From: Hyphomicrobiales bacterium | GTDB lineage: Bacteria; Pseudomonadota; Alphaproteobacteria; Rhizobiales; Rhizobiaceae | Direction: 5' to 3' | Assembly: GCA_900468285.1 (NCBI GenBank) | Contig: UBTF01000003.1 | Coordinates: 434,001 to 498,000 of the forward strand | Length of the DNA stretch: 64,000 nucleotides | Shown: positions 56,264-64,000 of the stretch, one piece after another | Numbering within the stretch: the first letter of the stretch is position 1 | Layout: each line of letters begins with the position of its first letter | Notes under the pieces: generated by a model | The model's input: only the letters and a program-made list of their open reading frames with translations | The model's database searches: none | What the model was told of the DNA's origin: nothing | Made by a program: the position numbers and the translations under genes

Positions 56264-57223
56264 TTAGTAGCCAAGTCCCTTCTTCTCCTCGTAAACCTTC
56301 ATCGGATTATCGGAGGCCGTGTAGAGTTTGGATTCCGTCTGGATCCACTTTGGTGGCTCTTTCTTGTCCTTCAGATACGCGTCAAGCGCATCGAAGGCAG
56401 GGCCGGCCATGTTCGGTGTCAATTCCACGGTCGCATTGGCTTCGCCAGCGGCCATGGCCTTGAAGATATCCGGAACGGCGTCGATTGAAACGACCTTGAT
56501 GTCAGTGCCTGGCTTCAGGCCCGCTTCCTTGATGGCCTGGATTGCGCCGACAGCCATGTCGTCATTGTGGGCATAAACCGCGCAGATGTCCTTGCCGCCG
56601 CCTTCTGCCTTGATGAAGCTTTCCATGACTTCCTTGCCCTTGGTGCGGGTAAAGTCGCCGGTCTGCGAGCGAACGATCTTGATATTTGCGTGGGAGGCAA
56701 TGCCTTCCTCAAAACCCTTCTTGCGGTTGATGGCAGGCGAAGAACCGGTCGTTCCCTGCAGTTCTACAACCTTGCAATCCTTGGAGCCTACATCCTTGGC
56801 CAGCCATTCCCCGGCAACCTTGCCTTCGTGGACCTGGTCCGAGGTGACAGCGGTCAGGTAAAGGCTGTCTGGAGCCTCGATCTGGCGGTCGAGAAGAATG
56901 ACGGGGATCTTCTCTTCCTTGGCTTCCTTCAGCACAGCATCCCAGCCGGTTGCGACAACCGGTGCAATGAAGATTGCATCCACGCCCTGCGCGATGAAGC
57001 CGCGAACAGCCTTGATCTGGTTTTCCTGCTTCTGCTGAGCGTCCGCGAACTTCAGGGTTACGCCGCGCTTTTCAGCCTGCTGCCTGGTGACCGTGGTTTC
57101 AGCCGCGCGCCAACCGGATTCGGAGCCGATCTGCGAAAAGCCGACGGTCAGAGATTGAGCGGAAACGCCTGATGCCAGACACACGGAAAATGCGACGGTA
57201 ACCGCCGCGAGTGCTTTTTTCAT
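56264..57223 (-). CDS. Periplasmic sugar-binding protein, YtfQ-type
   Basis: 319 residues, signal peptide to residue 22 (GVSAQS), GGGAGG upstream. LTVGFSQIGSESGWRAAETTVTRQQAEKRGVTLKFADAQQKQENQIKAVRGFIAQGVDAIFIAPVVATGWD is strongly YtfQ-like; Escherichia coli YtfQ prefers galactofuranose. Here the divergent D-xylonate dehydratase suggests a pentose or related aldose is also possible. Heads the 5-gene operon ending in the GntR gene. Confidence 0.88.
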   Translation of the reverse strand: MKKALAAVTVAFSVCLASGVSAQSLTVGFSQIGSESGWRAAETTVTRQQAEKRGVTLKFADAQQKQENQIKAVRGFIAQGVDAIFIAPVVATGWDAVLKEAKEEKIPVILLDRQIEAPDSLYLTAVTSDQVHEGKVAGEWLAKDVGSKDCKVVELQGTTGSSPAINRKKGFEEGIASHANIKIVRSQTGDFTRTKGKEVMESFIKAEGGGKDICAVYAHNDDMAVGAIQAIKEAGLKPGTDIKVVSIDAVPDIFKAMAAGEANATVELTPNMAGPAFDALDAYLKDKKEPPKWIQTESKLYTASDNPMKVYEEKKGLGY

Positions 57224-57264
57224 CTTATATCCTCCCAGAGATGAATTCGGCTATGACGGGGCGA

Positions 57265-57460
57265 TATGAGCATATAGTATGATATTTGAAAAGAGACTTT
57301 TGAGCGATTTCTTAAGTTGATACGCGCATTACGCCTTAGGAAACGGGAATTTCTTGTGAATTAACAATAAAAATAACGGCTAAAATAAATTTATCTGACC
57401 GGACGGATCGCTCTGAGGCTTTACTTGACAATCCATTCCCCGGCAAAATAGTAATATGAA
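57265..57460. promoter_or_regulatory. Divergent promoter region of the sugar importer and dehydratase
   Basis: The 488-base gap 57224-57711 is AT-rich. A good sigma-70-type promoter for the dehydratase is TTGACA (57425-57430), 18 bases, TAGTAA (57449-57454). Towards the importer, TACTAT on the minus strand near 57273 could be a -10 box. Both contain ATAGTAnnAT (57270s and 57448-57457), candidate sites for the GntR protein. Confidence 0.45.
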
Positions 57461-57711
57461 TTCCGCGCGATGCCGAAGCAGGGATGATCAGGGCCCGATG
57501 TTTCGGAGGAAGCGGAACGAGAAGATTCAGGGTGGAAATTCGTGACAGTAGTCATCGACTTTGTTGAAGGGGCAGGTTCCGTGTCGGACTGTCCTCGGGT
57601 TTGGCTGCCGCGCGCTGCCGACCGCCAGAATTTTTTCTCTGCCGCTCACCACAAGGTCGTCGCAATCCTGTTGTCGTACCCATTCGCCACTTTCGGCTGG
57701 AGACCAAAATC

Positions 57712-59532
57712 ATGAAAGACCAGAACAATCTTCCCGCAACACAGGCAAAGGGCGGTAAGCTGCGTTCGCGCGCCTGGTTCGATAATCCTGCCAACGCGGA
57801 TATGACGGCGCTCTATCTCGAGCGCTACATGAATTTCGGCCTCAGCCAGGCGGAATTGCAGTCCGACCGTCCGATCATCGGCATTGCACAGACCGGCTCC
57901 GATCTTTCTCCCTGCAACCGCCACCACCTTGAGCTTGCCAATCGCCTGCGTGAAGGCATTCGCGAAGCCGGTGGTATCGCCATCGAATTCCCGGTTCACC
58001 CTATCCAGGAAACCGGCAAGCGCCCGACTGCTGGTCTCGACCGTAACCTTGCCTATCTCGGTCTCGTAGAAGTTCTCTACGGCTACCCGCTCGATGGCGT
58101 CGTTCTGACCATCGGCTGTGACAAGACGACGCCTGCCTGTCTTATGGCGGCGGCCACCGTCAACATTCCGTCCATCGCTCTTTCTGTCGGCCCCATGCTG
58201 AACGGCTGGTTCCGCGGCGAACGCACCGGCTCCGGCACAATCGTCTGGAAGGCGCGCGAACTTCTGGCGAAGGGCGAGATCGACTATCAGGGCTTCGTCA
58301 AGCTGGTTGCCTCCTCGGCACCGTCGACAGGCTATTGCAACACCATGGGCACCGCCACCACCATGAACTCGCTTGCCGAGGCTCTTGGTATGCAGCTGCC
58401 GGGCTCTGCCGCTATTCCCGCCCCATACCGCGATCGTCAGGAAATCTCCTACCTGACCGGCCTTCGCATCGTTGAAATGGTCCGCGAAGACCTCAAGCCT
58501 TCCGACATCATGACAAAGGATGCGTTTATCAACGCCATCCGCGTCAACTCGGCAATCGGCGGTTCGACAAATGCGCCGATCCACCTGAATGGTCTGGCGC
58601 GCCACCTCGACGTCGAACTGACGGTCGATGACTGGCAGACCTACGGCGAAGAGGTGCCATTGCTGGTCAACCTTCAGCCAGCCGGTGAATATCTCGGTGA
58701 AGACTATTATCACGCAGGCGGTGTTCCGGCCGTCGTCAACCAGTTGATGACCCAGGGTCTCATCATGGAAGACGCCATGACGGTGAACGGCAAGACGATT
58801 GGCGAAAACTGCCGCGGCGCGATCATCGAGGACGAGAAGGTTATCCGTCCGTTCGATCAGCCGCTCAAGGAGCGTGCAGGTTTCCGCGTTCTGCGTGGCA
58901 ACCTCTTCTCGTCCGCCATCATGAAGACAAGTGTGATCTCGCCGGAATTCCGCGAACGCTACTTGTCGAACCCCAACGACCCGGAAGCCTTCGAAGGCAA
59001 GGCCGTCGTGTTTGATGGTCCGGAAGATTATCACCACCGCATCGATGATCCATCGCTCGGCATCGACGCCAACACGGTTCTGTTCATGCGCGGCGCCGGT
59101 CCAATCGGTTATCCGGGTGCGGCGGAAGTCGTCAACATGCGCGCGCCGGACTACCTCTTGAAGCAGGGCATCACATCGCTGCCATGCATTGGCGACGGTC
59201 GCCAGTCCGGCACGTCAGGCAGCCCGTCCATCCTGAATGCGTCGCCGGAGGCGGCAGCTGGTGGCGGTCTGGCAATCCTTCAGACCGGCGACAAGGTTCG
59301 TATCGATGTTGGCAAGGGCAAGGCGGACATCCTCATTTCCGCCGAGGAACTGGCGAAGCGTTACGAAGCGCTTGCGGCTGAAGGCGGATACAAATTCCCG
59401 GATCACCAGACGCCATGGCAGGAAATCCAGCGCAGCCTCGTCGGCCAGATGGAGACCGGTGCGGTTCTGGAATCTGCGGTCAAGTATCAGCGCATTGCCC
59501 AGACAAAGGGCCTGCCGCGCGACAACCACTAA
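57712..59532 (+). CDS. IlvD/Edd-family sugar-acid dehydratase, D-xylonate dehydratase-like
   Basis: 606 residues from the ATG at 57712 (GGAG 9 bases upstream). Iron-sulfur ligands: Cys in [27 protein letters not shown] and [72 protein letters not shown] and the C-terminal AVKYQRIAQ closely follow Caulobacter XylD as I recall it, making D-xylonate (or a similar C5/C6 aldonate) to the 2-keto-3-deoxy acid the best guess. It is divergent from the sugar importer, so import, oxidation and dehydration may be one route. The dehydrogenase step is not in the window. Confidence 0.85.
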   Translation: MKDQNNLPATQAKGGKLRSRAWFDNPANADMTALYLERYMNFGLSQAELQSDRPIIGIAQTGSDLSPCNRHHLELANRLREGIREAGGIAIEFPVHPIQETGKRPTAGLDRNLAYLGLVEVLYGYPLDGVVLTIGCDKTTPACLMAAATVNIPSIALSVGPMLNGWFRGERTGSGTIVWKARELLAKGEIDYQGFVKLVASSAPSTGYCNTMGTATTMNSLAEALGMQLPGSAAIPAPYRDRQEISYLTGLRIVEMVREDLKPSDIMTKDAFINAIRVNSAIGGSTNAPIHLNGLARHLDVELTVDDWQTYGEEVPLLVNLQPAGEYLGEDYYHAGGVPAVVNQLMTQGLIMEDAMTVNGKTIGENCRGAIIEDEKVIRPFDQPLKERAGFRVLRGNLFSSAIMKTSVISPEFRERYLSNPNDPEAFEGKAVVFDGPEDYHHRIDDPSLGIDANTVLFMRGAGPIGYPGAAEVVNMRAPDYLLKQGITSLPCIGDGRQSGTSGSPSILNASPEAAAGGGLAILQTGDKVRIDVGKGKADILISAEELAKRYEALAAEGGYKFPDHQTPWQEIQRSLVGQMETGAVLESAVKYQRIAQTKGLPRDNH

Positions 59533-59551
59533 ACATGGCCATATGAACGAG

Positions 59552-59590
59552 AAACCACCGTCTGTTTATCAGGCGGTGGTTTTGTTTTGT
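59552..59590 (+). terminator. Intrinsic terminator after the dehydratase gene
   Basis: AAACCACCG pairs with CGGTGGTTT around a loop that has further CTG/CAG pairing, followed by TGTTTTG. It lies 20 bases after the stop and before the convergent phosphatase gene. Confidence 0.85.
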
Positions 59591-59640
59591 ACGACGTTTC
59601 ATTTCGCGATCCGTATGGCACGGAGCAAGTGAGGCTTTAT

Positions 59641-60375
59641 CTACTCGGCGTGCATAACGGTTATCTCGCCGCTTCGGGTAATCTTCGCCGCAGACAATCG
59701 CCCCGTCATGAAGGCACCCGTGTCGACGTTCAGCCTGTTGTCGCTCAACGATACGGTACGGACCGGGGTGTGCCCGTGCACGGTCAAAAACAGGTTTTCA
59801 CTCCCGGGTCTGGTCTGCTCCTTGGGGCGGATCCAGAGAAGATGCCGGTCGTCCTGTCGCTGCAGAGGAACGCCATTGACGACGCCGGCGTGAACAAAAC
59901 AGAAGCCGGGTACCGCAAGCAGCGATGGCAGGGATGCCATGAAGGATATGTGCTCGCGCGGTATCTTTTCGGCAAGCAGTGCTTTACGCGCCTTCATCTC
60001 TTCGGGAAGCTGACCGATGCCATAGGATTGCAGGGTTTCGATACCGCCAAATTGAAGCCAGACGTGGTCGCTGCGGGGTTCATCAAGAAAATCGAGCATG
60101 ATCTGCTCATGGTTCCCGGCCAGGCAAAATCGCTCAAATTCTCCTGACATTGGCGTCATCAGATCATTTATGACCTCGCAGGACTTTGGCCCGCGGTCCA
60201 CATAGTCACCGAGCATCACAATCCATTTGGAACCGTGATGATTGGCCGCGTCGCTCAAGATCTTTTGTTGAAGCGACAGGAGAAGATCGTAGCAGCCATG
60301 CACGTCGCCGATCGCGTAAATGATGTCGGGTCTTTCGCGAGAAAACAACTTACGGCGCATTTCCAGCGTGTTCAT
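59641..60375 (-). CDS. PPP-family metallophosphatase (serine/threonine phosphatase or diadenosine tetraphosphatase type)
   Basis: 244 residues. The PPP motifs GDVHGCYD (near residue 23), GDYVDRGP (about 56), GNHEQIM (about 87), VHAGV (about 168) and VHGHTP (about 200) supply the full dinuclear metal site. Bacterial relatives dephosphorylate proteins or cleave dinucleoside polyphosphates; the sequence does not decide which. Monocistronic, divergent from the Ada-like gene. Confidence 0.88.
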   Translation of the reverse strand: MNTLEMRRKLFSRERPDIIYAIGDVHGCYDLLLSLQQKILSDAANHHGSKWIVMLGDYVDRGPKSCEVINDLMTPMSGEFERFCLAGNHEQIMLDFLDEPRSDHVWLQFGGIETLQSYGIGQLPEEMKARKALLAEKIPREHISFMASLPSLLAVPGFCFVHAGVVNGVPLQRQDDRHLLWIRPKEQTRPGSENLFLTVHGHTPVRTVSLSDNRLNVDTGAFMTGRLSAAKITRSGEITVMHAE

Positions 60376-60541
60376 CGTTTGGGCGAACCTCCTTGAATGT
60401 TGAGGGCGTGGCGACGGCTGCTGACAGGATATGGAGCATTGTACTTAACGCGGTATTTACGATGGACCATGTCGGACGCTTTCCCTAAAATCGTCTTTAT
60501 TCCCATGTGTTCTGGTTACCTGTTCAGGGCTGGGAGGAAAA

Positions 60542-61177
60542 ATGCCGCTGCAAAACCGTGTTGATCCGTTTGGCGATATTCTCGACCTCCCATTGCGCGG
60601 CATGTTCACCGGCAATCGTGGAATTCTTCATGACCTTCACACCAGAACGCTGACAGCTAAACGCTGGACATCAAAGGCATGGCTTGTCTGCAGTTGCAAT
60701 TACAAGAATGTGCGTCGAGAAGTGATGGCGACGAGAAGCTGGACGGAGCTTTTCTTCTTCGACGAGGCAACGGCACTGGCCGCTGGACATCGCCCATGTT
60801 TCCTCTGCCGCAAGCCGGATGCAGACCGTTTTCGTGCCTGCTGGGCTGCCGGTAACGCTGTGCCTCTGCCGAGTGCCGGGGATATTGATACTGTCTTGCA
60901 CAGGGAGCGGCTGCAGGCGCGCCGCAAGCGGGTCAACATGCTTCTGTTTCCCTTGGATGACCTGCCCGACGGAACAATGATTGCAGCGGCAGGCACAGCC
61001 TTTCTCGTTGCCAGAGGCCAGGCTTTTCGCTGGACTGCCAAGGGATATGAGCGGACCGCAACGCTGCCTTTCGTAGATGGCCTGCTGACGCCACCATCCG
61101 TGTTGCGCACTTTGCAGGCGGGCTACCGGCCGCTCATTCATTCATCCCTTTCCTCTTTCTTGGAGCTGCAGGCATGA
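60542..61177 (+). CDS. Uncharacterised protein with an Ada-type zinc-finger-like Cys motif, coupled to alkB
   Basis: 211 residues, GGGAGGAAAA before the ATG. Residues about 50-100 read AWLVCSCNYKNVRRE, then FFFDEATALAAGHRPCFLCRKPDADRF. The second part closely resembles the Ada N-terminal zinc domain (F-A-EALAAGFRPCKRC), and the earlier CSC pair with NVRR matches the first Cys pair of Ada, although spaced CxC instead of CxxxC. A four-Cys zinc site is therefore likely. Ada uses such a site to take methyl groups from DNA phosphotriesters. There is no AraC or methyltransferase domain here. The end overlaps alkB by 4 bases, as ada sits before alkB in Escherichia coli. Role in alkylation repair is inferred. 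Confidence 0.6.
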   Translation: MPLQNRVDPFGDILDLPLRGMFTGNRGILHDLHTRTLTAKRWTSKAWLVCSCNYKNVRREVMATRSWTELFFFDEATALAAGHRPCFLCRKPDADRFRACWAAGNAVPLPSAGDIDTVLHRERLQARRKRVNMLLFPLDDLPDGTMIAAAGTAFLVARGQAFRWTAKGYERTATLPFVDGLLTPPSVLRTLQAGYRPLIHSSLSSFLELQA

Positions 61178-61821
61178 TGGACGACCTTTTTGGGGGCCTC
61201 GACACCACCAACGAAGAGATGGCCGATGGTGCGGTGTTGCTTCGCCGGTTTGCGCTCGACAAAGCCGATGACCTGCTTTCTGACATCGGCACCGTCATGT
61301 CTGCTGCACCCTTGCGTCACATGGTAACGCCCGGCGGATTCACGATGTCTGTGGGTATGACGAATTGCGGGCAATTCGGCTGGGTAACGGACAGGCGTGG
61401 ATACCGCTACCAGAACAGCGATCCCTTGAGCGGGCAGCCATGGCCAGCCATGCCGGAGGTGATGGTATCGTTAGCGGTCGACGCGGCGAAACAAGCCGGA
61501 TATCCGGATTTCAAGCCCGATGCCTGCCTCATCAACCGCTATGAGCCGGGCGCGAAAATGTCGCTCCATCAGGACAAGGACGAGAAGGATTTCAGCAATC
61601 CCATCGTGTCGGTTTCGCTGGGGCTGCCCGCAACCTTCCAGTTCGGCGGGTTGAGCCGTAAGGATGCGGTGCGCAAATACCCGCTTGTTCACGGCGATGT
61701 CGTGGTCTGGGGTGGCCCATCGCGGCTGTTTTACCACGGAATATTGCCATTGAAGGAAGGCACCCACGAAAAGACAGGTCGTGCCCGCTTCAACCTGACA
61801 TTCCGGCGCGCCGTCCTATAG
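61174..61821 (+). CDS. alkB: AlkB-type Fe(II)/2-oxoglutarate DNA dealkylase
   Basis: 215 residues, ATGA overlap with the preceding gene. GGFTMSVGMTNCGQFGWVTDRRGYRY is the nucleotide-recognition lid. Iron ligands are His and Asp in LHQDKDE plus the His in RLFYHGILPL; 2-oxoglutarate is held by Arg in GRARFNLTFRR. It removes methyl groups from 1-methyladenine and 3-methylcytosine by oxidation. Its stop overlaps the stop of the next, convergent gene by 6 bases (CTATAG). Confidence 0.95.
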   Translation: MMDDLFGGLDTTNEEMADGAVLLRRFALDKADDLLSDIGTVMSAAPLRHMVTPGGFTMSVGMTNCGQFGWVTDRRGYRYQNSDPLSGQPWPAMPEVMVSLAVDAAKQAGYPDFKPDACLINRYEPGAKMSLHQDKDEKDFSNPIVSVSLGLPATFQFGGLSRKDAVRKYPLVHGDVVVWGGPSRLFYHGILPLKEGTHEKTGRARFNLTFRRAVL

Positions 61822-62307
61822 TGCGCCAGAAACGTATTTGCTCTCCTTGATGAAAGTCCACATGTCCTTGCTGATATCAGCGATTTCAGCGATGGATTGT
61901 TCGAGCATCGATATTTCGGCAGCATCTACGGGTTCGACCTTGCCGTAACGCACCCGCTTGTCATCTTCCACCAGCCGCATCAACTGGGTGCTGGAAATGT
62001 CGCCATTTTCATCGAAGGCATAAATGCAGTGATTGTATTTGTTGCGCATTCTGGACTGTTTTTTGAGGCGCGCCATGGTGCCAAGTATCGTCTTGCGATC
62101 AGCCGTTGGCGTCGAGCGAAGCTTCGCCAGACGCTCCACCAGATCGATGCGCGCGCGCGTGGTGTTCAACGTAAGAAAGACGATGACGGCTGCTTCTTTT
62201 TCCACCCTTAAAAGATGGGCGATGATGTAGATGAGAAGGCTTTCCGTATTCGTCCAGACATAGTTGAGACGGCCAACCAGCAACAAGACGTCAGACATGG
62301 CTGCCAT
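61816..62307 (-). CDS. Small helical protein of unknown function
   Basis: 163 residues from the ATG at 62307, chosen for GGAGG 5-6 bases upstream. Mostly helical, with VGRLNYVWTNTESLLIYIIAHLL and LTLNTTRARIDLVERLAKL early and an acidic C-terminal half. The pattern of an N-terminal long helix plus RNKYNHCIYAFDENG recalls small proteins of unknown function that are common in proteobacteria, but I cannot name the family. No signal peptide. Convergent with alkB. Confidence 0.6.
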   Translation of the reverse strand: MAAMSDVLLLVGRLNYVWTNTESLLIYIIAHLLRVEKEAAVIVFLTLNTTRARIDLVERLAKLRSTPTADRKTILGTMARLKKQSRMRNKYNHCIYAFDENGDISSTQLMRLVEDDKRVRYGKVEPVDAAEISMLEQSIAEIADISKDMWTFIKESKYVSGAL

Positions 62308-62413
62308 TCGATCCTCCACCCAAAGGCTGACGTCATCATACTATGCCGGACCTAAAGACCATAAGCTTTTCTGATCCTCACGCCAATCAGGCGGAGACGG
62401 CCGTATGTGTCCG

Positions 62414-63766
62414 TCAACGCTCCTTGAAGGCGCGCGACATGCTGTCTGCAATCGGCTTGGTCAGATACTCGAAGAAGGTGCGCTCGGATGTCTGGATCAG
62501 CACATCGGCGGGCATTCCGGGAACAGGATGAAAGCCGTGAACCTTGGCAATTTCCGCATCTGAAATCTGCACCCGGACAATGTAGACATCCTTGACCTGC
62601 ATCCCGGCATTTTCCTCGATACTGTCTGCCGAGACATAGAACACCTTGCCCTCCAGCACCGGGGTCGTGCGTCGGTCCAATGCGGAGAGGCGAATGGCTG
62701 CGGTCTGCCCCTCATGCAACTGGTCGATGGATGTCTTGAGTACTTGAGCTTCCAGTATCAGCGGCACATGGGCGGGCAGAATTTCCATGATGGGTTTGCC
62801 TGTTGTGATGACCCCGCCTGCCGTGTGATAATAGGAGCGAATAACGGTGCCGTTGACGGGCGAGCGGATGACCGTTCGCTCCAGCACCTGCGATGCTTCG
62901 CGCAATTGCTGCCGCACACCGTCCAGATCGGCTTCAGCCGTTTCCAGAGCGTCCAGGGCGGCCTGCTTGCTGGAATTGATGGCAATGATCGCTTCCTGGC
63001 GGAACTTTGCAATTTCGGCTTCGCTCTGGTTCATCTCGCCGTCCAGCCGGGAAATATCGCCCATTGCGTCGGCTATGGCGCGTTCAAGCGCCAGCATGTC
63101 CGTCTTGCGGATCACCCCGTCCTGCGCAAGCTTGGCCTTGGAGTTGCGTTCCTGCTCCAGCAAAGATTGCTGGCGTTCGAAGGATGCTTTCTGCCCCTGA
63201 TAACCGGTGAAGCGGAAACCGAGCGACTTGATATTCTTTTCGACGAGATTGAGCTGTTCCTCAAGCTTGATCTGCTTGCTGTGGAACACGACATTCTGGC
63301 TCTGGATGATGGCGTTGACATCAGGGTCGCTGGCTTCCGCCATTACGATTTCAGGCACCTTGAACGTCTTTTCGCCCTGCGCCTCTGCCCGCAAACGTGA
63401 AACGATGGTTTCAAGCCGAAGTCGCTTGAGATTGATCATCCTCTGATTGGAAAGCGCTGCCGTCTTGTCGAGCACCACAAGAACATCGCCCTCTTTTACG
63501 ACCTCACCTTCGCTGACCATCATTTCCTTGATGATGCCGCCTTCCAGATGCTGGACGATCTTGTTGTTGCCTGTCGCCACGAAGCTGCCCTGGGCGATGA
63601 TGGCCGAGGCCAGCGGCGCCGTTCCGGCCCAGTATCCAAATCCACCGAAGGAGGCGAAGAGAACGGTGAGCCCCGTCAGGCTATAGGTGCGAATGGAGCG
63701 GGGCACATCGCTGTACCACTCCAGCTGACCGGTTTCGGGCTGTTTCTTTTTGCTACCGAAAATCAT
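62414..63766 (-). CDS. Type I secretion membrane-fusion protein, PrsE/HlyD family
   Basis: 450 residues with one membrane segment at about 28-50 (TYSLTGLTVLFASFGGFGYWAG), a lipoyl half (GSFVATGNNKIVQHLEGGIIKEMMVSEGEVVKEGDVLVVLD), a long coiled-coil hairpin at about residues 90-280, and the closing lipoyl/beta-barrel part (VIRSPVNGTVIRSYYHTAGGVITTGKPIMEILP). It bridges the inner-membrane exporter and a TolC-like channel. It starts 4 bases after the ABC exporter gene. Rhizobial PrsE exports RTX glycanases and adhesins, so the GH16-RTX protein at 4862 is a candidate cargo. Confidence 0.9.
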   Translation of the reverse strand: MIFGSKKKQPETGQLEWYSDVPRSIRTYSLTGLTVLFASFGGFGYWAGTAPLASAIIAQGSFVATGNNKIVQHLEGGIIKEMMVSEGEVVKEGDVLVVLDKTAALSNQRMINLKRLRLETIVSRLRAEAQGEKTFKVPEIVMAEASDPDVNAIIQSQNVVFHSKQIKLEEQLNLVEKNIKSLGFRFTGYQGQKASFERQQSLLEQERNSKAKLAQDGVIRKTDMLALERAIADAMGDISRLDGEMNQSEAEIAKFRQEAIIAINSSKQAALDALETAEADLDGVRQQLREASQVLERTVIRSPVNGTVIRSYYHTAGGVITTGKPIMEILPAHVPLILEAQVLKTSIDQLHEGQTAAIRLSALDRRTTPVLEGKVFYVSADSIEENAGMQVKDVYIVRVQISDAEIAKVHGFHPVPGMPADVLIQTSERTFFEYLTKPIADSMSRAFKER

Positions 63767-63770
63767 TGCC

Positions 63771-64000
63771 TTATCCCTCTATCTGCGAAGATTGGCCGTT
63801 CTGGGGACCGCGATTGCCGGAAAGGGCCTTCAAGACCTCCATCCGCTCGCCGAACATCGCGACCGATCCGTCTTTCAAAATCATGATCTTGTCGACGCAC
63901 TGAAGGAGGGCAGGGCGCTGGGTAATCGTTACGGTGGTGATGCCTTGAGTCTTGGCGTGCAACAGGGCTTTCGCAAGGGCTTGCTCACCCTGTGTGTCGA
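63771..64000 (-). CDS. Type I secretion ABC exporter, C-terminal end only
   Basis: The last 75 or so codons are inside the window; the gene enters from the right edge. Visible: LDTQGEQALAKALLHAKTQG, the region after Walker B, then ITTVTITQRPALLQCVDKIMILKDGSVAMFGERMEVL, the end of an ABC ATPase of the PrsD/AprD/HlyB type. At the H-loop position, where ITHRP or IAHRP is usual, the sequence has ITQRP, a His-to-Gln change. It forms an exporter with the membrane-fusion protein that follows after 4 bases. Confidence 0.85.
   Translation of the reverse strand, partial: DTQGEQALAKALLHAKTQGITTVTITQRPALLQCVDKIMILKDGSVAMFGERMEVLKALSGNRGPQNGQSSQIEG

Noticed and set aside
57646..59037. A 463-codon minus-strand frame opposite the sugar-acid dehydratase
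   Set aside because: The sense frame has all iron-sulfur and family motifs; the antisense one has none.

Overview
The window looks like a secondary replicon (chromid or linear chromosome) of a Rhizobium/Agrobacterium-type alphaproteobacterium. The evidence is gene content and order: a protocatechuate pathway laid out as pcaDCHGB, pcaQ, pobA/pobR and pcaIJF/pcaR; a succinoglycan exoY-exoF-exoQ block whose ExoY begins almost like Sinorhizobium ExoY; an imuA-imuB-dnaE2 cassette behind an alphaproteobacterial LexA box (GAAC-N7-GAAC); and many solute-binding-protein ABC importers. I found no rRNA, tRNA, CRISPR array, insertion sequence or phage gene. The window is densely coding (57 coding sequences, two of them cut by the edges, plus one small upstream reading frame).

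Layout. 1-7.9 kb: a truncated membrane GGDEF protein, a SAM methyltransferase, a (S)-ureidoglycine aminohydrolase-like bicupin, a PAS-PAS-GGDEF protein, a GH16 glycanase with RTX repeats, and a large multipass membrane protein. 8.2-23.6 kb: two branched-chain-amino-acid/aromatic-type ABC importers flank a hydratase, two divergent citrate synthase homologues (one carrying a MerR-like DNA-binding domain), a MarR regulator and an acyl-CoA dehydrogenase. This looks like one uptake-and-degradation island for an unidentified carboxylic or aromatic acid. 23.8-29.5 kb: an enzyme of uncertain family, then a membrane GGDEF-EAL protein directly followed by two paralogous periplasmic binding proteins with no permease or ATPase. 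29.5-39.9 kb: a complete set for converting 4-hydroxybenzoate through protocatechuate to succinyl-CoA and acetyl-CoA, with three dedicated regulators (PcaR, PobR, PcaQ). 40-42.2 kb: a small unknown protein, a PfpI/DJ-1 protein and an isovaleryl-CoA dehydrogenase. 42.9-46.3 kb: exoYFQ. 46.4-51.9 kb: SOS mutagenesis cassette. 51.9-59.5 kb: a YtfQ/YtfR/YtfT/YjfF-type sugar importer with its GntR regulator, divergent from a D-xylonate dehydratase-like enzyme. 59.6-64 kb: a PPP-family phosphatase, an Ada-zinc-finger-like protein overlapping alkB, a small unknown protein, and a type I secretion membrane-fusion protein plus the end of its ABC exporter.

How the parts work together. The pca/pob genes form one pathway whose intermediates would act as inducers. 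Predicted PcaR and PcaQ sites lie where expected. The type I exporter at the right edge is a plausible route out for the signal-peptide-less GH16-RTX enzyme at 4.9 kb, and the glycanase could trim the polysaccharide made with ExoYFQ. Three c-di-GMP proteins in the first 28 kb point to surface or biofilm control. The most interesting candidate new system is the GGDEF-EAL protein with two orphan binding proteins (25.4-29.5 kb). Next come the Ada-like protein coupled to AlkB (60.5-61.8 kb) and the DNA-binding citrate synthase facing paired palindromes (13.8-15.1 kb). All function calls rest on reading the translated sequence and on recalled family features; no database search was run.
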